Origin: Dipetalonema caudispina
Taxonomy: Eukaryota > Nematoda > Chromadorea > Rhabditida > Onchocercidae
DNA length: 64,000 nucleotides
NCBI GenBank assembly: GCA_013365325.1
Contig: JABVXV010000239.1
Location: 1-64,000, forward strand
Direction of reading: 5' to 3'
Both the position numbers and the translations under genes were made by a program. Shown here one piece after another: positions 1 through 41,705 of this stretch. The first letter of the stretch is position 1. Every line of letters starts with the position of its first letter. The notes under the pieces were generated by a model. That model searched no databases. It had not been told where the DNA came from and saw nothing but the letters and a program-made list of their open reading frames with translations.

Positions 1-28085
<28,085 letters not shown>

Positions 28086-28643
28086 GCATGCGTGATAAAC
28101 ATAGACAAATTGAATGATGAAGATACTATATGATGATGTGTATTGATGATAATAGGACGATGTGTACCTCTAACAAAATTCATTTACCCAATTTCTTGGC
28201 GCAGAAGAATATGGAAGAAGAGGATGAGGAAGAGGTAAAAGATGATGGAAAGATAAATAGATAGATTGATTGATAACGAACAGAACTCATAAACATTATC
28301 ATCGTTATGTGACATCTCTCGTATCCCAAATTATCAAAAAGACATATCATCAAATTAACCACACATCTATACGTATAGTGACATTGAGGATATTCTAAAT
28401 GTTGCCATTCTTATCATTGATAACATCATGGGTAACGTACAATTGCTATTATCATTATTATCATTAGTATTATTAATAGAATAATCATCATTTTTGATAA
28501 ATTATTTCCTGCTAAGACATTATTACTATCATAGCAAAGTAATACTAATTAATATTTTCACAAAACAAAATATTAAAAAAAAAGAAGGAAGCATTTCAAT
28601 TTCTGTTTTTTATCTCAGTTTTATACATTTCTTATTAAATCAA
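28086..28643. other. Intergenic DNA between the small secreted protein gene and perlecan exon 1
   Basis: 558 bp between two genes on the same strand, with GATGATGA-rich and ATCATT-rich stretches. It should include the 3' end of the small gene and the perlecan promoter or leader. No clear acceptor was found just before the perlecan ATGs. Confidence 0.5.
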
Positions 28644-29734
28644 TTAGCTTGAGTTTTCCTTATCAATATTATCACCTTTTGCAGCAATATCATAAGCATT
28701 CTTGATTTCTTGCAATTCTGGTACTACTTCTTTCTTCATGAAATTAATTAATGCATCAACTTTCGCTTTTATAGCTGGAATAGCTTCCTGAAATAATGTT
28801 GGAATTCTTAAATCGTTTTAAAATATTGCATAGGTAGCCATTTTATTGCAAAAAATTAGGACTTAATTTATAGAATTACGGATTTCATAGCGATCAGTTT
28901 CTTTATTTTTTTATTTAAAAAATAGCTTCCTGAAATAATTGTAATGGAAATAATACAAGATTTTCATTAATGCAAGCTACTAAATCTCTGATTCTTTTTA
29001 TTTTTTTCAATTTCAAAAAAAAAAAAAAAAACAATAAATTTTGAGTATTTTTCACATATCCTGTTACTTTACTTACGTTCTGAAGCATAATGTCATAAAT
29101 TGAACTTTAATAAAAATTTATTTTTCGATTAAAAATATGAATTCATATTTTCTTAATTATAAGAAAATATAAAATATGTTTAATCGGACACTGCTGTATT
29201 ATGCATACATTTAATACGAAAAATTCATTTGCTTACCACTTCAGTTTAATTTTTTGAAGTAAAATTAAAAAGATGAACATTTTGATTTTAACTACGTTTA
29301 TTTAAAAACATAGCTAAAATTAAATTTAGTTTATTTAAATTTAATTTTAATCAAATATATTTCGCTACTTGTTCATGATAACTCTTGGAGCTTTAAAATC
29401 TGAAAACTACGATTAAAAAAGAATTCCTCGAAAGTTTTCGATTATTGCCTTAATTTTTTCAATTGATTAATATCTAGGAAATTCGATAATAATCACTAAC
29501 CTCTGTGACCCATTGTTGAATACGTCGATGTGTTTCAGGATCTTTCAGTTTAGCTTTAGCTTCATCAAATGTTTCACGTACCCTTGGAGCTGCTTTATCT
29601 TTGATATAATCAGCACCAGAAACAATTTTGCCATGTAAGCCATTTACCAAATCATCAAACCAATCTGCTTCCGTGAAGCGTAAAAGAGCAATAAACGTAA
29701 TAAACGTGTAAATAGTACAGCGTAAAAATTGCAT
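28644..29734 (-). CDS. Small secreted amphipathic-helical nematode protein, 125 aa
   Basis: Two exons: 29734-29501 and 28787-28644, joined in phase 0 (QQWVTE|EAIPAI) with gttagt and TTTCAG borders. Residues 1-23 form a signal peptide (CTIYTFITFIALL). The mature chain starts DWFDDLVNGLHGKIVSGADY and is rich in Lys, Glu, Asp and Ala with no cysteine, suggesting two or three amphipathic helices (RVRETFDEAKAKL; KVDALINFMKKEVVPELQEI). I chose ATG 29734 because a TATTTCAG acceptor ends two bases before it; the in-frame ATG at 29755 lies before that acceptor. It resembles small nematode-restricted secreted or surface antigens of filariae (perhaps the 103-type microfilarial surface antigen), but that name is from memory and unverified. 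It lies on the same strand just upstream of the perlecan gene. Confidence 0.75.
28788..29500. other. Intron of the small secreted protein gene
   Basis: 713 bp, AT-rich, with GTTAGT donor and TTTCAG acceptor on the minus strand. A second AATAGCTTCCTGAAATAAT copy (28920-28939) duplicates the acceptor region at 28779-28797, so it could act as a decoy acceptor. Confidence 0.55.
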
Positions 29735-29745
29735 CACTGAAATAT
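29735..29745 (-). promoter_or_regulatory. Candidate spliced-leader acceptor of the small secreted protein gene
   Basis: TATATTTCAG ends at 29737 on the minus strand, leaving TG before the ATG at 29734. A strong acceptor with a two-base leader is typical of nematode trans-splicing, although a cis intron with a non-coding first exon would look the same. Confidence 0.5.
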
Positions 29746-31614
29746 AAAATAACATTTAGGTTAAAATAAATGAATAATCAAATAAATTTGCCATTATCAT
29801 TCTTTCATCATATTAGTTGGACATAACAATTATTGAGTGATATCTGCAAATTACATTTAAACATTTTGCTGTAATGATTTATTGATTGATAAATAAATTT
29901 CGTCAACACACATTGCATAAACACATCTTATTTATAACTCAATGAATTAAAACAATTTCCAATATTTGATATATATATATATATATATTCAATATATAAA
30001 AAATTGTCACAACTTAATTTCGAGTTGAAATGGGGCATAAAATGAAATAATGATTGAAAATTAAAATATCAAATTACTTATTTAAATAGAATAGTTAGTT
30101 TAGGAAGAAATAGAAGAGGATGGGTACATATCAACGAATAATAAGTCACCAATAAATGATAATGTTGACATTTTCCTCTCATAATTGTCAATTATTAATG
30201 AGTTATTTTGCAATTAATAGTATATTGTTTCAAACGTTGATAGTAAATTTTCCGTTTTATTTTGATAATATTCAAAAATTTTCACTATCATTTGATATTA
30301 AATAAATTTGCTTAATTTTTTAGCTAAAATGAAATTTAAAAAAATTTCGTTCTGTTCAATTTTGCTTTTATTTCGATGTAATATTCAATTTAAGTTATAC
30401 ATTTGCTTTTTCATCCGTATTTTTAGTGTTTTTTTTTTTTGCTTTTGTTTTTGTTTTTTGTTTTATTAAACATCCTCTTGTTTATGATATCATAATATCT
30501 GATTGAATTTCATAAAATTTGATTATTTAATTTTGAATAACTTAACAAATCATTATTTACATCATAATTTAATCATTTAGTTTATACTATGTGCAAAATT
30601 AGCTATCAAACATCAATATTAGTTTACAATTTCTTTTTTTCTTTTAATTCTTTTACAAAAGGCAATCATCTTGTTGATAAAAGTATGCCTTTCATGTCAA
30701 ATTATTTATATTTGCTTCATTCAAATTATTTATTTCACAACAAATGGAACTGATTATCATTTAACTTCATCAATCATTAATTATTGCTAATTTTTTTTCC
30801 TCATCTATAAATATTAATAAATTCTACTTTCTTATTCAAATTGCTGTTTAAAAAAAAAAAAAAAAAAAAAATGAAAGTAGTTATCATTAAAAGATTATCA
30901 GTCTATACCTTTAAATTATTACTATTTCCATAATTTATTAGCAAATTATTAAATAATTCCATAATGTTTCATCATTTAATCATACTGCTATCAAAACTTT
31001 CAAAAGTTTTCAATTATCATTTGATCTATAAATTGCTAATTCTATTCATTATCATTGCGATATCATTACTGTATCAGCATTTATTGTAAAATATTAAACG
31101 AAGAAAATCATGTAAATTCACTTTTTTTTTTTTTTTCTTCCTTCCACTGATATTACTAATATTATAATTTTTCATGTACAATTTTACAATAACTATCATT
31201 TTCTTTTAAATGATAGCAATGGAATTTTCTCTTATCTCTTCTTGATTCCTCAACATTTTCTCTTTCATTACATCATTCTGGGATGTTTTTTTTCTTCTTT
31301 TTTCCTCTTCTTCATCAAAATATATACAAATATTTCATGCCATCGATGAGATTAGGCCATGATAGCAACATTGGTAATCGTTGAAAAATGCAACAACGAA
31401 CATTTCTCGGCATTATCGTCAACTATCATTTTACTCTTTCCTCCATCTGTTTTCCATTAATTCCAAGAATAAAGTAGGGGAAAGGGTAAAAAAAAAAAGG
31501 AAGAGATAGGAAAGAAAGGAAAGAAAATAACGGTAAAGTTAAGTTTACAAAAAAAAAAGGAAAGAAAAAAAAAAGCGAAAACTTCTTCGATTCAATTTGG
31601 TGAACGATTCATTT

Positions 31615-31655
<41 letters not shown>

Positions 31656-34600
31656 AGGAAAAAGGGACATTAAAAAGAACTGGAAGATAAAGTTTAACAA
31701 ATGAAAATGAAAAATGTCATTTGGTAGAACGTAAAGAAAAAAATACAAAAAAAAAATCATTAATTAATAATAAGCTTTGAAATATAAACAGGGAATAAAA
31801 AGGGAAATTATTGAAATTTTTGCATTTTTTACTACTTAAAATCTTTATTATTAATTGCAAAATTTTTCATAAAAATTTCCGTGAATATTTTAAATGATAT
31901 TGTTTGTTAAGATAAAATTGGTAAAAATTGCAAATTATTCCGTTTAAAACGCTTAAGAAATTAAATTCTGATATCGCAACCGAATTAGTTGGATAATAAA
32001 ATATGAAAGTTTGCATAAAATAATTGTTTGCACAACATTATCCCTTGTTCTTTCATTCCTTTTTTATTAATAATAAGTTAGTTCGATGTGAATTTTTGAA
32101 ATTCAAATTTTTGGAATTTAAGAGGAAAAAATTTAGAGGTTGATTGACTATATTATTGTTAAATTGCAATTTTTCTCTCAATTTCACGAAGTCGAATGTC
32201 TTTCTATATTAATTATATAGAATATAATTTAAGATAGTCATTCATTCTTTTAATTAAATAATTATGCTTGCAATATTTTAGCGTTCTTTTTCTAATTTCT
32301 TTTTCCTGAAAAATTAAAATTTAACATTTTATGAATTTAATAAAAGTTTCCGGAATAAATCTGAGGAAATTTAAATAAAAAATATTGATAGTATGCAAAT
32401 TGTTGCCAAAATAATTTAATCAAAAATTAAAATGATCTTTTTTTTTTATGTTCATCATCAATTTTATGTGTTCTTACATTTCTTTTTGTCTTTTTTTTTT
32501 CTTCAAAGCATATTATTAACTGATGCATAAAACGGTCAAGTTAAAAAGAGCAAGAAGATTACTTATAAATCATTTTTACCGGATTAGAAGAATGAGAAAA
32601 AAAAAAAAAAAGGAAGAATTCCTTCCAAATATACCGGATTCTTTCTAACCCTTATTTCATTTTTTTTTTTTTTTTTTTTTTTTCTTTTTTTTCTTTCCCC
32701 ATCTGTTTTTTTAATGTTAGTTCGCTTTTCAAACTAACTAATCATTTTTCTTACCGTAATTTTTGTTTAAGAATGAACAGATAGATTATCAGTCTATCTA
32801 TTAGAAATTTAAAAAAAAAAATCTATCTATCTAACTGTTGTAAATTAAACGAATCTATCGATCAGAAAATGATACGGTCTGTAAACTGTATGTTTATTAT
32901 TGGTTTTTTTTTTTTTTTCAAATCGAAATATAAATATTCACTAGTGATAAATATACTTATTAAATGAATTATTCAACGATAAATAATGGAACAATGTTTG
33001 TATAAGTTATATTTTCATATCTGATTGATTTTTTTTGTAGATCGAACAACTTGAATGAATGAATGAATGAATAGATCGGACAAATGAATGAACGAATGAA
33101 TGAATAGATAGGATAAATGAACGAATGAATGAATTGATAGTTTATTCACAAAGAAGTTAAGGAAAAAAAGAAAGAAAAAAAAAGGAAGATCTATCCATTT
33201 TTTAAACTTCCCGTCATCCTCTTTATGTGCTTTATCAAAATGCAACGACTATTTGGATAATAATGGAATAAAAAATGAAAAAAAAAAAAAAAAATTAAAT
33301 AAATGAATACAATGAGAGAAAGCGGGAATGAAAAGGAAAAAAAAAACCGGCAGGATAGAAAATAAATTGTTATCATTTATCAAAAAATACAACAAACTCA
33401 GAAAAGAAATTGGACATGGTAAAATTTTCATCATTTTAAAACATCGTCAACATAATCAGTAATTTATTTTATCGAATTTCTCAAAAAATGGCATGAATCA
33501 TCTCTCATAAACCATAGAAAATTTGATATTTAGGTTTGGGTGAAAATTTTTATTCCGAAATCTTATATTGATTACAGGTAATTTAGTTTAATTTCAAAAA
33601 AAAAAAAAAAAAAATTATGTCAATTAGTTATTTTCTTGCATAAATGTCTTCCTATATTAAAAAAGGAAAAAAAAATTAGTTAATTATCATTTTATAATTT
33701 CTACAAGCTGAATACTACAATCCGTGATAGCATATAAGTCTTAACTTGAATTATTTAAATTTTTTTTTTTTTTTTTTTTGTTATTGAATAATTTTTTATA
33801 TGTACATATAATTTCATACGTTTATAGTTAGTTGTATATTTTATTTTTTCTAATTACTTTTTAATTAATTTACTCTTTAAAAAAAAAAAAATATTGCTTT
33901 TTCAATTAAATCTTATTTATTTACTTTTTAATCTCCTTTTTTTTTCAAAAAAAAAAAAAAAAACAGATTACTTTCACTACAAGATACGATAAACTATCTG
34001 TCTCATTTTTTTTCTCTCTCTCTCTTTGTCCCTTTCTCTCATCTCTCTCTCTCACTCTCTTTTTTCATGAATACAAATTTACCACTTATGTTGTATATAT
34101 TTGTATAGCGATATATCAATGTTGATCATTTTTTAAGATGGTGCAATGTAGTACAATTGTAAAAATGCTTTCTGTATCTGTCTGTCTGTCTGTCTGTCTA
34201 TCTGTCTGTCTGTCTGTCTCTGTGTGTGTGTTTGATGTATTTTTACAGACAAACTTTTCAATTATAAAATTGATAGATTAGTGGGGACAAAAAAAAAAAA
34301 AGGTCGAGAAGGCGAAGGGAAAAAAAAAAAAAAGAAATACGACAAAATTATTATAGAACAATTTTCTTTTAACTGAAATATTATATGAAATTAATTTATT
34401 ACATTATTGTATATTTAAACAAAACAATTAATCTATTTTTCAAAAGTTTAAATTGTATGGTAGAAGAAAGAATGTAATTGTTGTAAATAGTTTACATAAA
34501 AAATTGTTTATTTAAAAAATTTTATACACTTTGAGATTAATCGATTTATGCTAAGTATCATTTTACAAATTTTTGAATTTCAAATGCTATAACAAATGTA

Positions 34601-35739
34601 CCCAAGAAATACATACATATATATATATATTCTTATCAAATTGCTTCATCGTTGTCACTTTAACTAGATTCCGGATTACAAATTCCGGATTATTTGATGA
34701 TGAAAATTTTCATATTATCAGACTGCTCCCGGAATTCTAATTTATTTTTATAAGTATTTTTATATCATTTAATTTAGTTATATTTGTGCACCAATGTAAT
34801 TGATGATGTTTGCTTAAAATTTTCCAAATTAATGAAAAATAAGTTAAATTAATGCAAGTTACTTCAATGATTGAAATAACAATATTATTTAATTGTTGCA
34901 ATTAATTTAAGAGCATATAGTAATAATTAAATTTTGATAACAATTAAAAACTTACGATGACAATGATATATTTATTATATGTCAAAACTAACAGAAAATT
35001 TTATATGAATGAAAAGAAGAAAATTAAAATTTGTGATTAAAATTTTCGAAAGTCCAAACAATTTTTGGAATAAAACAGAAATGGAAAAAAAATGAATAGA
35101 CATTTCAAAAGTATAGTTTATATATACTGTGACAAATCTCGAAATGATTTATGCTCTTTGGGTTTTTTTTTTTCTATTTGATTTTTTCACCAATATGAAT
35201 ATATCATTTTGTTTGTTGTTTAATTATTTCAAATCCAGCATAAATATAATTTATGTTTTCGTATAATTAAAATATATAGTAAGCTTAATAAATATGCATA
35301 TTTCTCTTTCTGTTTGTTTTCAATTAAATAATTATTCATTCAATCAGTATTAAATTTCATTATGAACAAATAAATTTATCTTCCCACGTATCCATTTTCG
35401 GCTTTTAGCTGTAACATTTTCATTCATTTGCATTTTAAATAAAATGAAGTAAAAAAAGAAAAGAAAAAAAAAGACAAAATATTTCTTTTCATCACATGCA
35501 TATACTTATATTCATTCATTTCTCTGTTTCGATTTAAAAACAAAAAACACAAAAAAAAAAAGAATTGAATTGAAAAATGTTTGAATAATGATTTAAATTG
35601 TATGGAAATGTATCTATCGTTTATAGACGGCGGAAAATGAATGGAACATATAAATAATGCATGTCGCATATCGTAAAATTTGTTCGCAATTGGAAGCTAT
35701 AATGGTGACATTTCATAAACGCTTAAATGTATAAATTTG
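29746..35739. other. Gene-poor AT-rich region, part 1
   Basis: No convincing coding signal. It holds (TA)n at 29970-29990, a 36-bp poly(A) at 31618-31653, poly(T) at 32660-32683, (GAAT)n near 33050-33135, CT-rich DNA at 34012-34060, and (TCTG)n plus (TG)n at 34175-34231. The open frames are Phe/Lys-rich and follow the homopolymers. Confidence 0.6.
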
Positions 35740-35769
35740 TAAAATTTTTTAATGGACAAAAAAGAAAAA

Positions 35770-36175
35770 GAAAGTTAAGAAAATGAAATCTCAATTATGT
35801 TCGTTTTTTTTTTAGAAAATATTTAAAATTTTGAAAAGATGAGAAAAAAGAAAAAAGGAAAATCGCAAGAATGAAATGTCAATTATCTTCATTTTTTTTT
35901 TTAAACAATATTTATAATTTTTGAAGGATGAAAAAAAAAAAGAAAAAAGAGAATCAAAAGAATGAAATGTCAATTATGTTCATTTTTTCTGAAAACAATA
36001 TTATAATTTTTGAAGGATGAAAAAAAAAAAAGAAAGAAAAAAGAAAATGGAAAGAATGTAATGTCAATTATATTCATTTTTTTTTTTTTTTTAAAACAAT
36101 ATTTATAATTTTTAAAGGATGAAAAAAAAGAAGAGAGAAAATTGAAAGAATGAAATTTCAATTATGTTCAATTTT
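35770..36175. repeat. Tandem array, about 92-bp unit, five imperfect copies
   Basis: The phrase GAATGAAATGTCAATTATGTTC, poly(T), AAACAATATTTATAATTTTTGAAGGATG, then A-rich GAAAAAAG DNA recurs at about 35784, 35871, 35961, 36055 and 36147. Copies differ mainly in homopolymer length. Confidence 0.85.
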
Positions 36176-39100
36176 TTTCTCTTTATTATTCTTTTTTTTT
36201 CTGGGAGTATTTTAAAAATATTTTCTAATTTACCATTGAAATTATGCATAATGAAAGCTTAAATGATAATGTATTTGCACGAAATAAGCACTATTCTGAA
36301 TTATGTAAAGAAAGAAATTTATAATTTCCAGAAAGCATTTCTATAAAATTCATTGCAGAAATAATTTGGATGAAAAAAGTAATTGCTAACATGATGATAG
36401 GTGGCAATTGGTAGTAATTCAGATGACTGAAGTGAATTAGTTAGGAATTGTAAGGATAAGTAGTAATTAACAGCCATTATTTTAAACTATATAACAGTGA
36501 TAGTGATAAATTATAGCTTTCACAAACGATGTAAAAGAAATAATTATCAGCAGCAGTGATAAGTGATAATTAGTAATCAATAATTTTGTAACGCTGTGAG
36601 AAGTACCAATGCATTTTGTTAGAGAATGTTAATTTTAATCATCTTATTACACAGAAAATCAGGCAACAAATTTTGTTGCTGCCGAAATTTTAACCAAACA
36701 ATTCGAATTACTAGATAAATGTAAAAATTGAAGTAGAAAGTAAAATAATTTGATGAGTTTTCGTAAAAAATTTTTTTTCATTTGATCATATTTAATAATG
36801 TAGGAGCATTATTGTCAATAAATGCAAAACTTTGATTAGTAATGGATCAGATGTTAATCATAACATTTCAAAATTAAGGGATTAATTAAAAATTAAGCAA
36901 TAGTAATTTACGATGTAAAATAAAAATGAACAAAATGAAATATAAGGAAAAATTTTCCAGTATCAGCGTAATGTTTGCGAATGCATCTTTCGATCAAACA
37001 CATTGATTGCTATTTCATCAGAATTATTTCTTTCATTTCTGCTTTGTAGAAAAGCATATCCAAATTACAATCCGTTTAACTGGATTAATATTCCGATTAT
37101 ATTTAAATAAATCAAATAATGATTTTTAGCTTGTTTAAGATTTTTGGGAATATATATTTTACCATCACTTCAAAATGGCTTAATTTCGTAAAATAAAAAT
37201 GTTCAGTAATATTGCAGTACAAATAATTGTTAGGAAATATGAATTTAAAAAGCAGTAATTAAAATGATAGTATCAGATTATTACTAATCGCTAATCGTCT
37301 TTACGAATTAAACTTTTGATATTATTTCTGCGAGCATTTGAAGCATAGATTCAAACTTCATTATTTTATGAAAAAATGAAAACTGAAGAATAAAATGGAA
37401 CTGAATCTGCTAAAAGAGTTAAATTTCATTATTTTATATTAGCTATAAAGTCTAACTTATCTGATATTTAAAGTTATTCGTAACAATTTTAAACTAAAAT
37501 TTGCAGCAAAATTTGAAAGCAAATTCTTCTAAGTGTTATGAAATTCGATGGAAATTTAAAAGCAGAAAAGAAATTAACAACATCTATTGCGTATAAAAAT
37601 AACTTTTAAACTTTTAAACAATGATATATTGAAAACTTTTGAAACTCTGAAACTTGCATGCTTGTATTATAAAATGAATGAAAATTTCATTTTTCCCTTT
37701 AATTTCAAGTTTTAGTGGAAAATTTTTTATGTGCTAAATTTAGCTATTACATGACTTATTGTAACGTTTGATATTGTCAGCATTTCTTTAAAAATTAATC
37801 TTCGGATATGTCAAAGAACAGTTGAAACAATCAAATTGACATCAACAAGTGTATGAAGAATTAATTCTAATGTTAACTTTGTTTTTGTCAAATGTTAGCA
37901 AAAATAAAAAAGTGAAGTGAAGTGGACTTTTAAAATGATGAACATACAAATAAAATCAAATATTTACAAAATGATTATTTTGATTGATTTGGGCAAATAA
38001 AATGGCGTACGTATTTGATGAAGAGAAATTGTGCTTGAAGTAGCCGATCATAAAGAAACTGATAACGTATCACTTCATATCATAATAACATCAAATACTA
38101 TGCTAATTGTTTCAAAATAAATTATTACTAAAATTATTCTTGCATTAATGCTTCCGTAATTGTTAATTGTTGAATGTATTTCAATAAAGAAATTGTAAAA
38201 AATTTTGCAAAATTATTTTCTTTTCTCCCTAAATAAATCCTGTGACAGTGATAAAAACACTTAGCTAGTAAAGATAGGACAAAAATTGTTAGATTTAAAA
38301 TAAATTTATTGAAGAAAAAACAAAAAAAAAGATAAAATAGTTTAGTTTGATGAAAAAGTACAGCATCTTTTCAATTTAATATGTGTGAATATGCTTCGTT
38401 ATATGGTTGGGTATATCTGCGAACGGATACATGAAACAGGTATGTACAAAAACCGGTAATAATTACCTGTGTGAAACAAAGTGGAACAACGAATCAATGA
38501 ATGTTACAAAGATTTAGTGATGCCTATTTCTGACAATTGTAAATTTCAAACAATAGCCATAAAATTGCAAAATCTTTAGTTCGAAAATTTTAAAATTTTA
38601 AACTTATGAAATCATAAAATAAACATTAATAAAAACACTGTGATAATGAAATGAGTATGCAGAAAATATTATGGATAACATTTTAATGAAATTAATTTTA
38701 TCTCCGTTTATAAATGTATGATGGATGATAACAGGATTTCTGGCCAAATTAAATTGACCAAAGTATTAGTCTAAAATACTGCTGGCTATGCTATCTTAGT
38801 GTAAGAGTTGTTTATCTTTTAATCTTATGCAAAAAAAAAAAAAACTGGCTTACGATAAGAATTCAAAAAAAAAAAAAAGTTTCGAAAATGCTAATAATTT
38901 TGACTAACATTATAACATTATATATTTATTCCTTTATTATCTTTCAGTTTTTTTCTATAGTATTAATTAAATTACAGAGAAAAAAATATTAAAATTGGCT
39001 GTCAATCGCTAATTAACGAATAAATATAGAGGGGAAGGAAAAAGTATCCTATTCTTAAAACTGATGAATTTATAATTCGTCAATGATAAAATTACAAAAA

Positions 39101-41180
39101 TATTAATTAGAAGTGTTATTAGATGAGTAATTTGAGCCAAGTTAAGCAAATTTAAATAATATTAAACAATTCAAAGCATTGAGGAAGTGTCAAGTAAATA
39201 CAAAAGTAAAAATAGGAATGTAAACTTTGGTTAAAATGAATTTTTTTTTTAGGGAAAGGAAGTTCGAAAAAGGGAATTGTTAAACTTGTTTTTTAAATTA
39301 CCCACTTGGAGCATGCCACCCAACATACATGTAATGGAAAAACGCATGAAATTCAATCTGGTTAGAAAAAAAAAAAAAAAAAACTGTCGTTTTTAAACTT
39401 GTTAATTGTACACAGTTCAAAGGTAAAAGGAAAAAAACAAAAAAAAAAGAAGAAAAAAACCTGATTTGCATATGAATGACTTAAAATAGATAAACATATA
39501 TATATATACGTATATTTCATGTAGTGAAAATTATTGAATTTCGAATATATATTTTACTCGAGAAAATTGAAAGGAAAAAAGCTGACATCATTGCTCTTAC
39601 TTTGATAAAGATGATATTAAATTATAAAATTAAAAATGGTATTACAAGAACATATAATATTTTCAGTATTCGAATTTGCAATAAAAATTTCAAAATTTAA
39701 TTACGATTTGCAGATGCAAATTTATTTGTACATGAAAAATTCATTTATTTTGTACCATTTTACTTTTCATGCACCGTAAAATATTGCAATTGTTCTGTAA
39801 TTCAAAGGCTATTTTGATGATTTTAATTGTCTCGGAAAAAAAAAGAACATTTCTTGAAGAATCTGAAATCTTATTTACCGATAGATGAATCATTTGTAAT
39901 GATTAGCGTTAATAATTCTGAAGAAAAAATTTCGATATAATTCTAGACCAAATGGCATTATTTTGATGAAAAGAAAAACTCTAATTTAACGATGGAATTT
40001 GACTACTGCATAGTTGAAGTGGACGCAAGTTTGTGATATTTCACTAATTACATTATTAAATTTTTGACTCAAACGAAACTGTGGATTGAAATAATTTATA
40101 ATATCTCTTATAACAAATTCATATTGCCAAATTAAAAAATGAAAATAAAAAAAAAAGCATAATATTTGGATTGAAAAAAGATTATAAAGCATAGTTGCAT
40201 AACATAATACTGCCTAATTTTGCATGGATACTCGTGAAAACAAGAGAAACGTAAGCTTGATAACGTATGATACGTCATTATTCCGGTAACAACAAATGCA
40301 CGTATCACTTTTAGAAAGTAAAGCGGATGAAAAAAAGGAAGTGTTGTTTGATTGAAATTCAATCTTTGGAAAAATTAGATTTATATGAATGGACGTAGTG
40401 GAAAAGTGATAAATACTAACAGTATTTGAATATTTATCAGTGATAGAGTTTGGAATAGTATAAAACATTAAGATTTAGATAATCTGATAAAATCTCAATG
40501 AAATCTTCTACGAAGACTAAAATAAAAGAGTCATATTTTACGTACGTTCCATTATTTCTTCTTCTGAACTTTCGCCACAATTAATTATCTTTCAAAGATA
40601 AATTTACTACTTTTTGTTGATATTTATTTCCATTTTAATCAAATCTTTTTTCAGATAAATGTTAATCAAATAAATCTTTTGTCATTACCATTTAGTAACA
40701 CATAATATTTTTGACAAAAAAAAAAAATTGGATCATTTTATTATCGTTTCATTTTTGTTAATAAACCAATCAGTGATACAAATGATGCCATTTATTTCGA
40801 TACTCTTTCATGACGAAATTTCATTTCAATTTGATGATTAGAATTGGGATCTTCCGGCGACCCAAATGCCAAATAATTTTAATTTGGTAGAAGTAGGAAG
40901 AGCACTTCTACATTTTCTATTGCATCATATTTCCGACTAACACTCTCTCTTTTTTTTCCTCCCTTTTTTTTTCCTGTTCGTTCAGCATGATGAATAAAAA
41001 TTTGTCATCAAGCAAACGCTAACAGAAAATTTTCAAGAAATTTTTAAGGTCATCATTGATTGTCATTTTTTTTTTTTTTTGTGCATTAAAATAATAATAA
41101 CAATGCTTACTATCATAATATTTGTTTTTTTGCTACTATCAATTACGAACTAACTTTTATTCCATGTTGTATTATCATGA
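36176..41180. other. Gene-poor AT-rich region, part 2
   Basis: Five kilobases without recognisable exons, RNA genes or mobile element. The open frames at 39986-40468 overlap one another in different frames on the minus strand and lack domain or splice evidence. Confidence 0.55.
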
Positions 41181-41705
41181 TTATTAGCAAGTTGGCATTA
41201 TGATGATGAAAGTGATAATTTATGAAACTCTTAAGAATGTAGTATTATTATGATTATTAACTAGTTACTATTATATATTTAAATGATGATAAAAATGATG
41301 ATTTGTTTGACTTTCAAAAATATGATATTATCATGATTACTAGCTAGTTACTATTATTTATCTAGATAGTAATGAAAATGATGATTTGCTTGACTTTCAA
41401 AAATATGATATTATCATGATTACTATCTAGTTACTATTATTTATCTAAATAGCAATGAAAATGATGATTTGCTTGACTTTCAAAAATATGATATTATCAT
41501 GATTACTAGCTAGTTACTATTATTTATCTGAATAGTAATGAAAATGATGTGATATTATCATGATTACTAGCTAGTTACTATTATTTATCTAAATATTAAT
41601 GAAAATGATGATTTGTTTGACTTTAAAAAATATGATATTATCATGATTACTAGCTAGTTATTACTATTTATCTAAATAGTGATGAAAATAATGATTTAAT
41701 TTGCT
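41180..41705. repeat. Tandem array, 83-bp unit, about six copies
   Basis: The unit TATGATATTATCATGATTAC, TAGCTAGTTACTATTATTTAT, CTAAATAGTAATGAAAATGATG, ATTTGCTTGACTTTCAAAAA starts at 41321, 41404 and 41487 (exact 83-bp steps) and again near 41548 and 41631. The copy at 41548 follows a shortened unit lacking about 22 bp. The left-hand copies (41180-41320) are more diverged. Each unit carries the palindrome-like ATATTATCATGATTACTAGCTAG. Confidence 0.9.

Noticed and set aside
29735..29755. Upstream ATG for the small secreted protein (adds seven residues)
   Set aside because: It lies before a strong TTTCAG acceptor, so it is probably not in the mature mRNA.
38385..38440. Possible first exon, MLRYMVGYICERIHET followed by gtatgt
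   Set aside because: Sixteen codons and a donor-like word only; no partner exon in the following 9 kb.
39986..40468. Three overlapping minus-strand open frames
   Set aside because: Mutually exclusive frames with random-like hydrophobic content and no splice or domain support.
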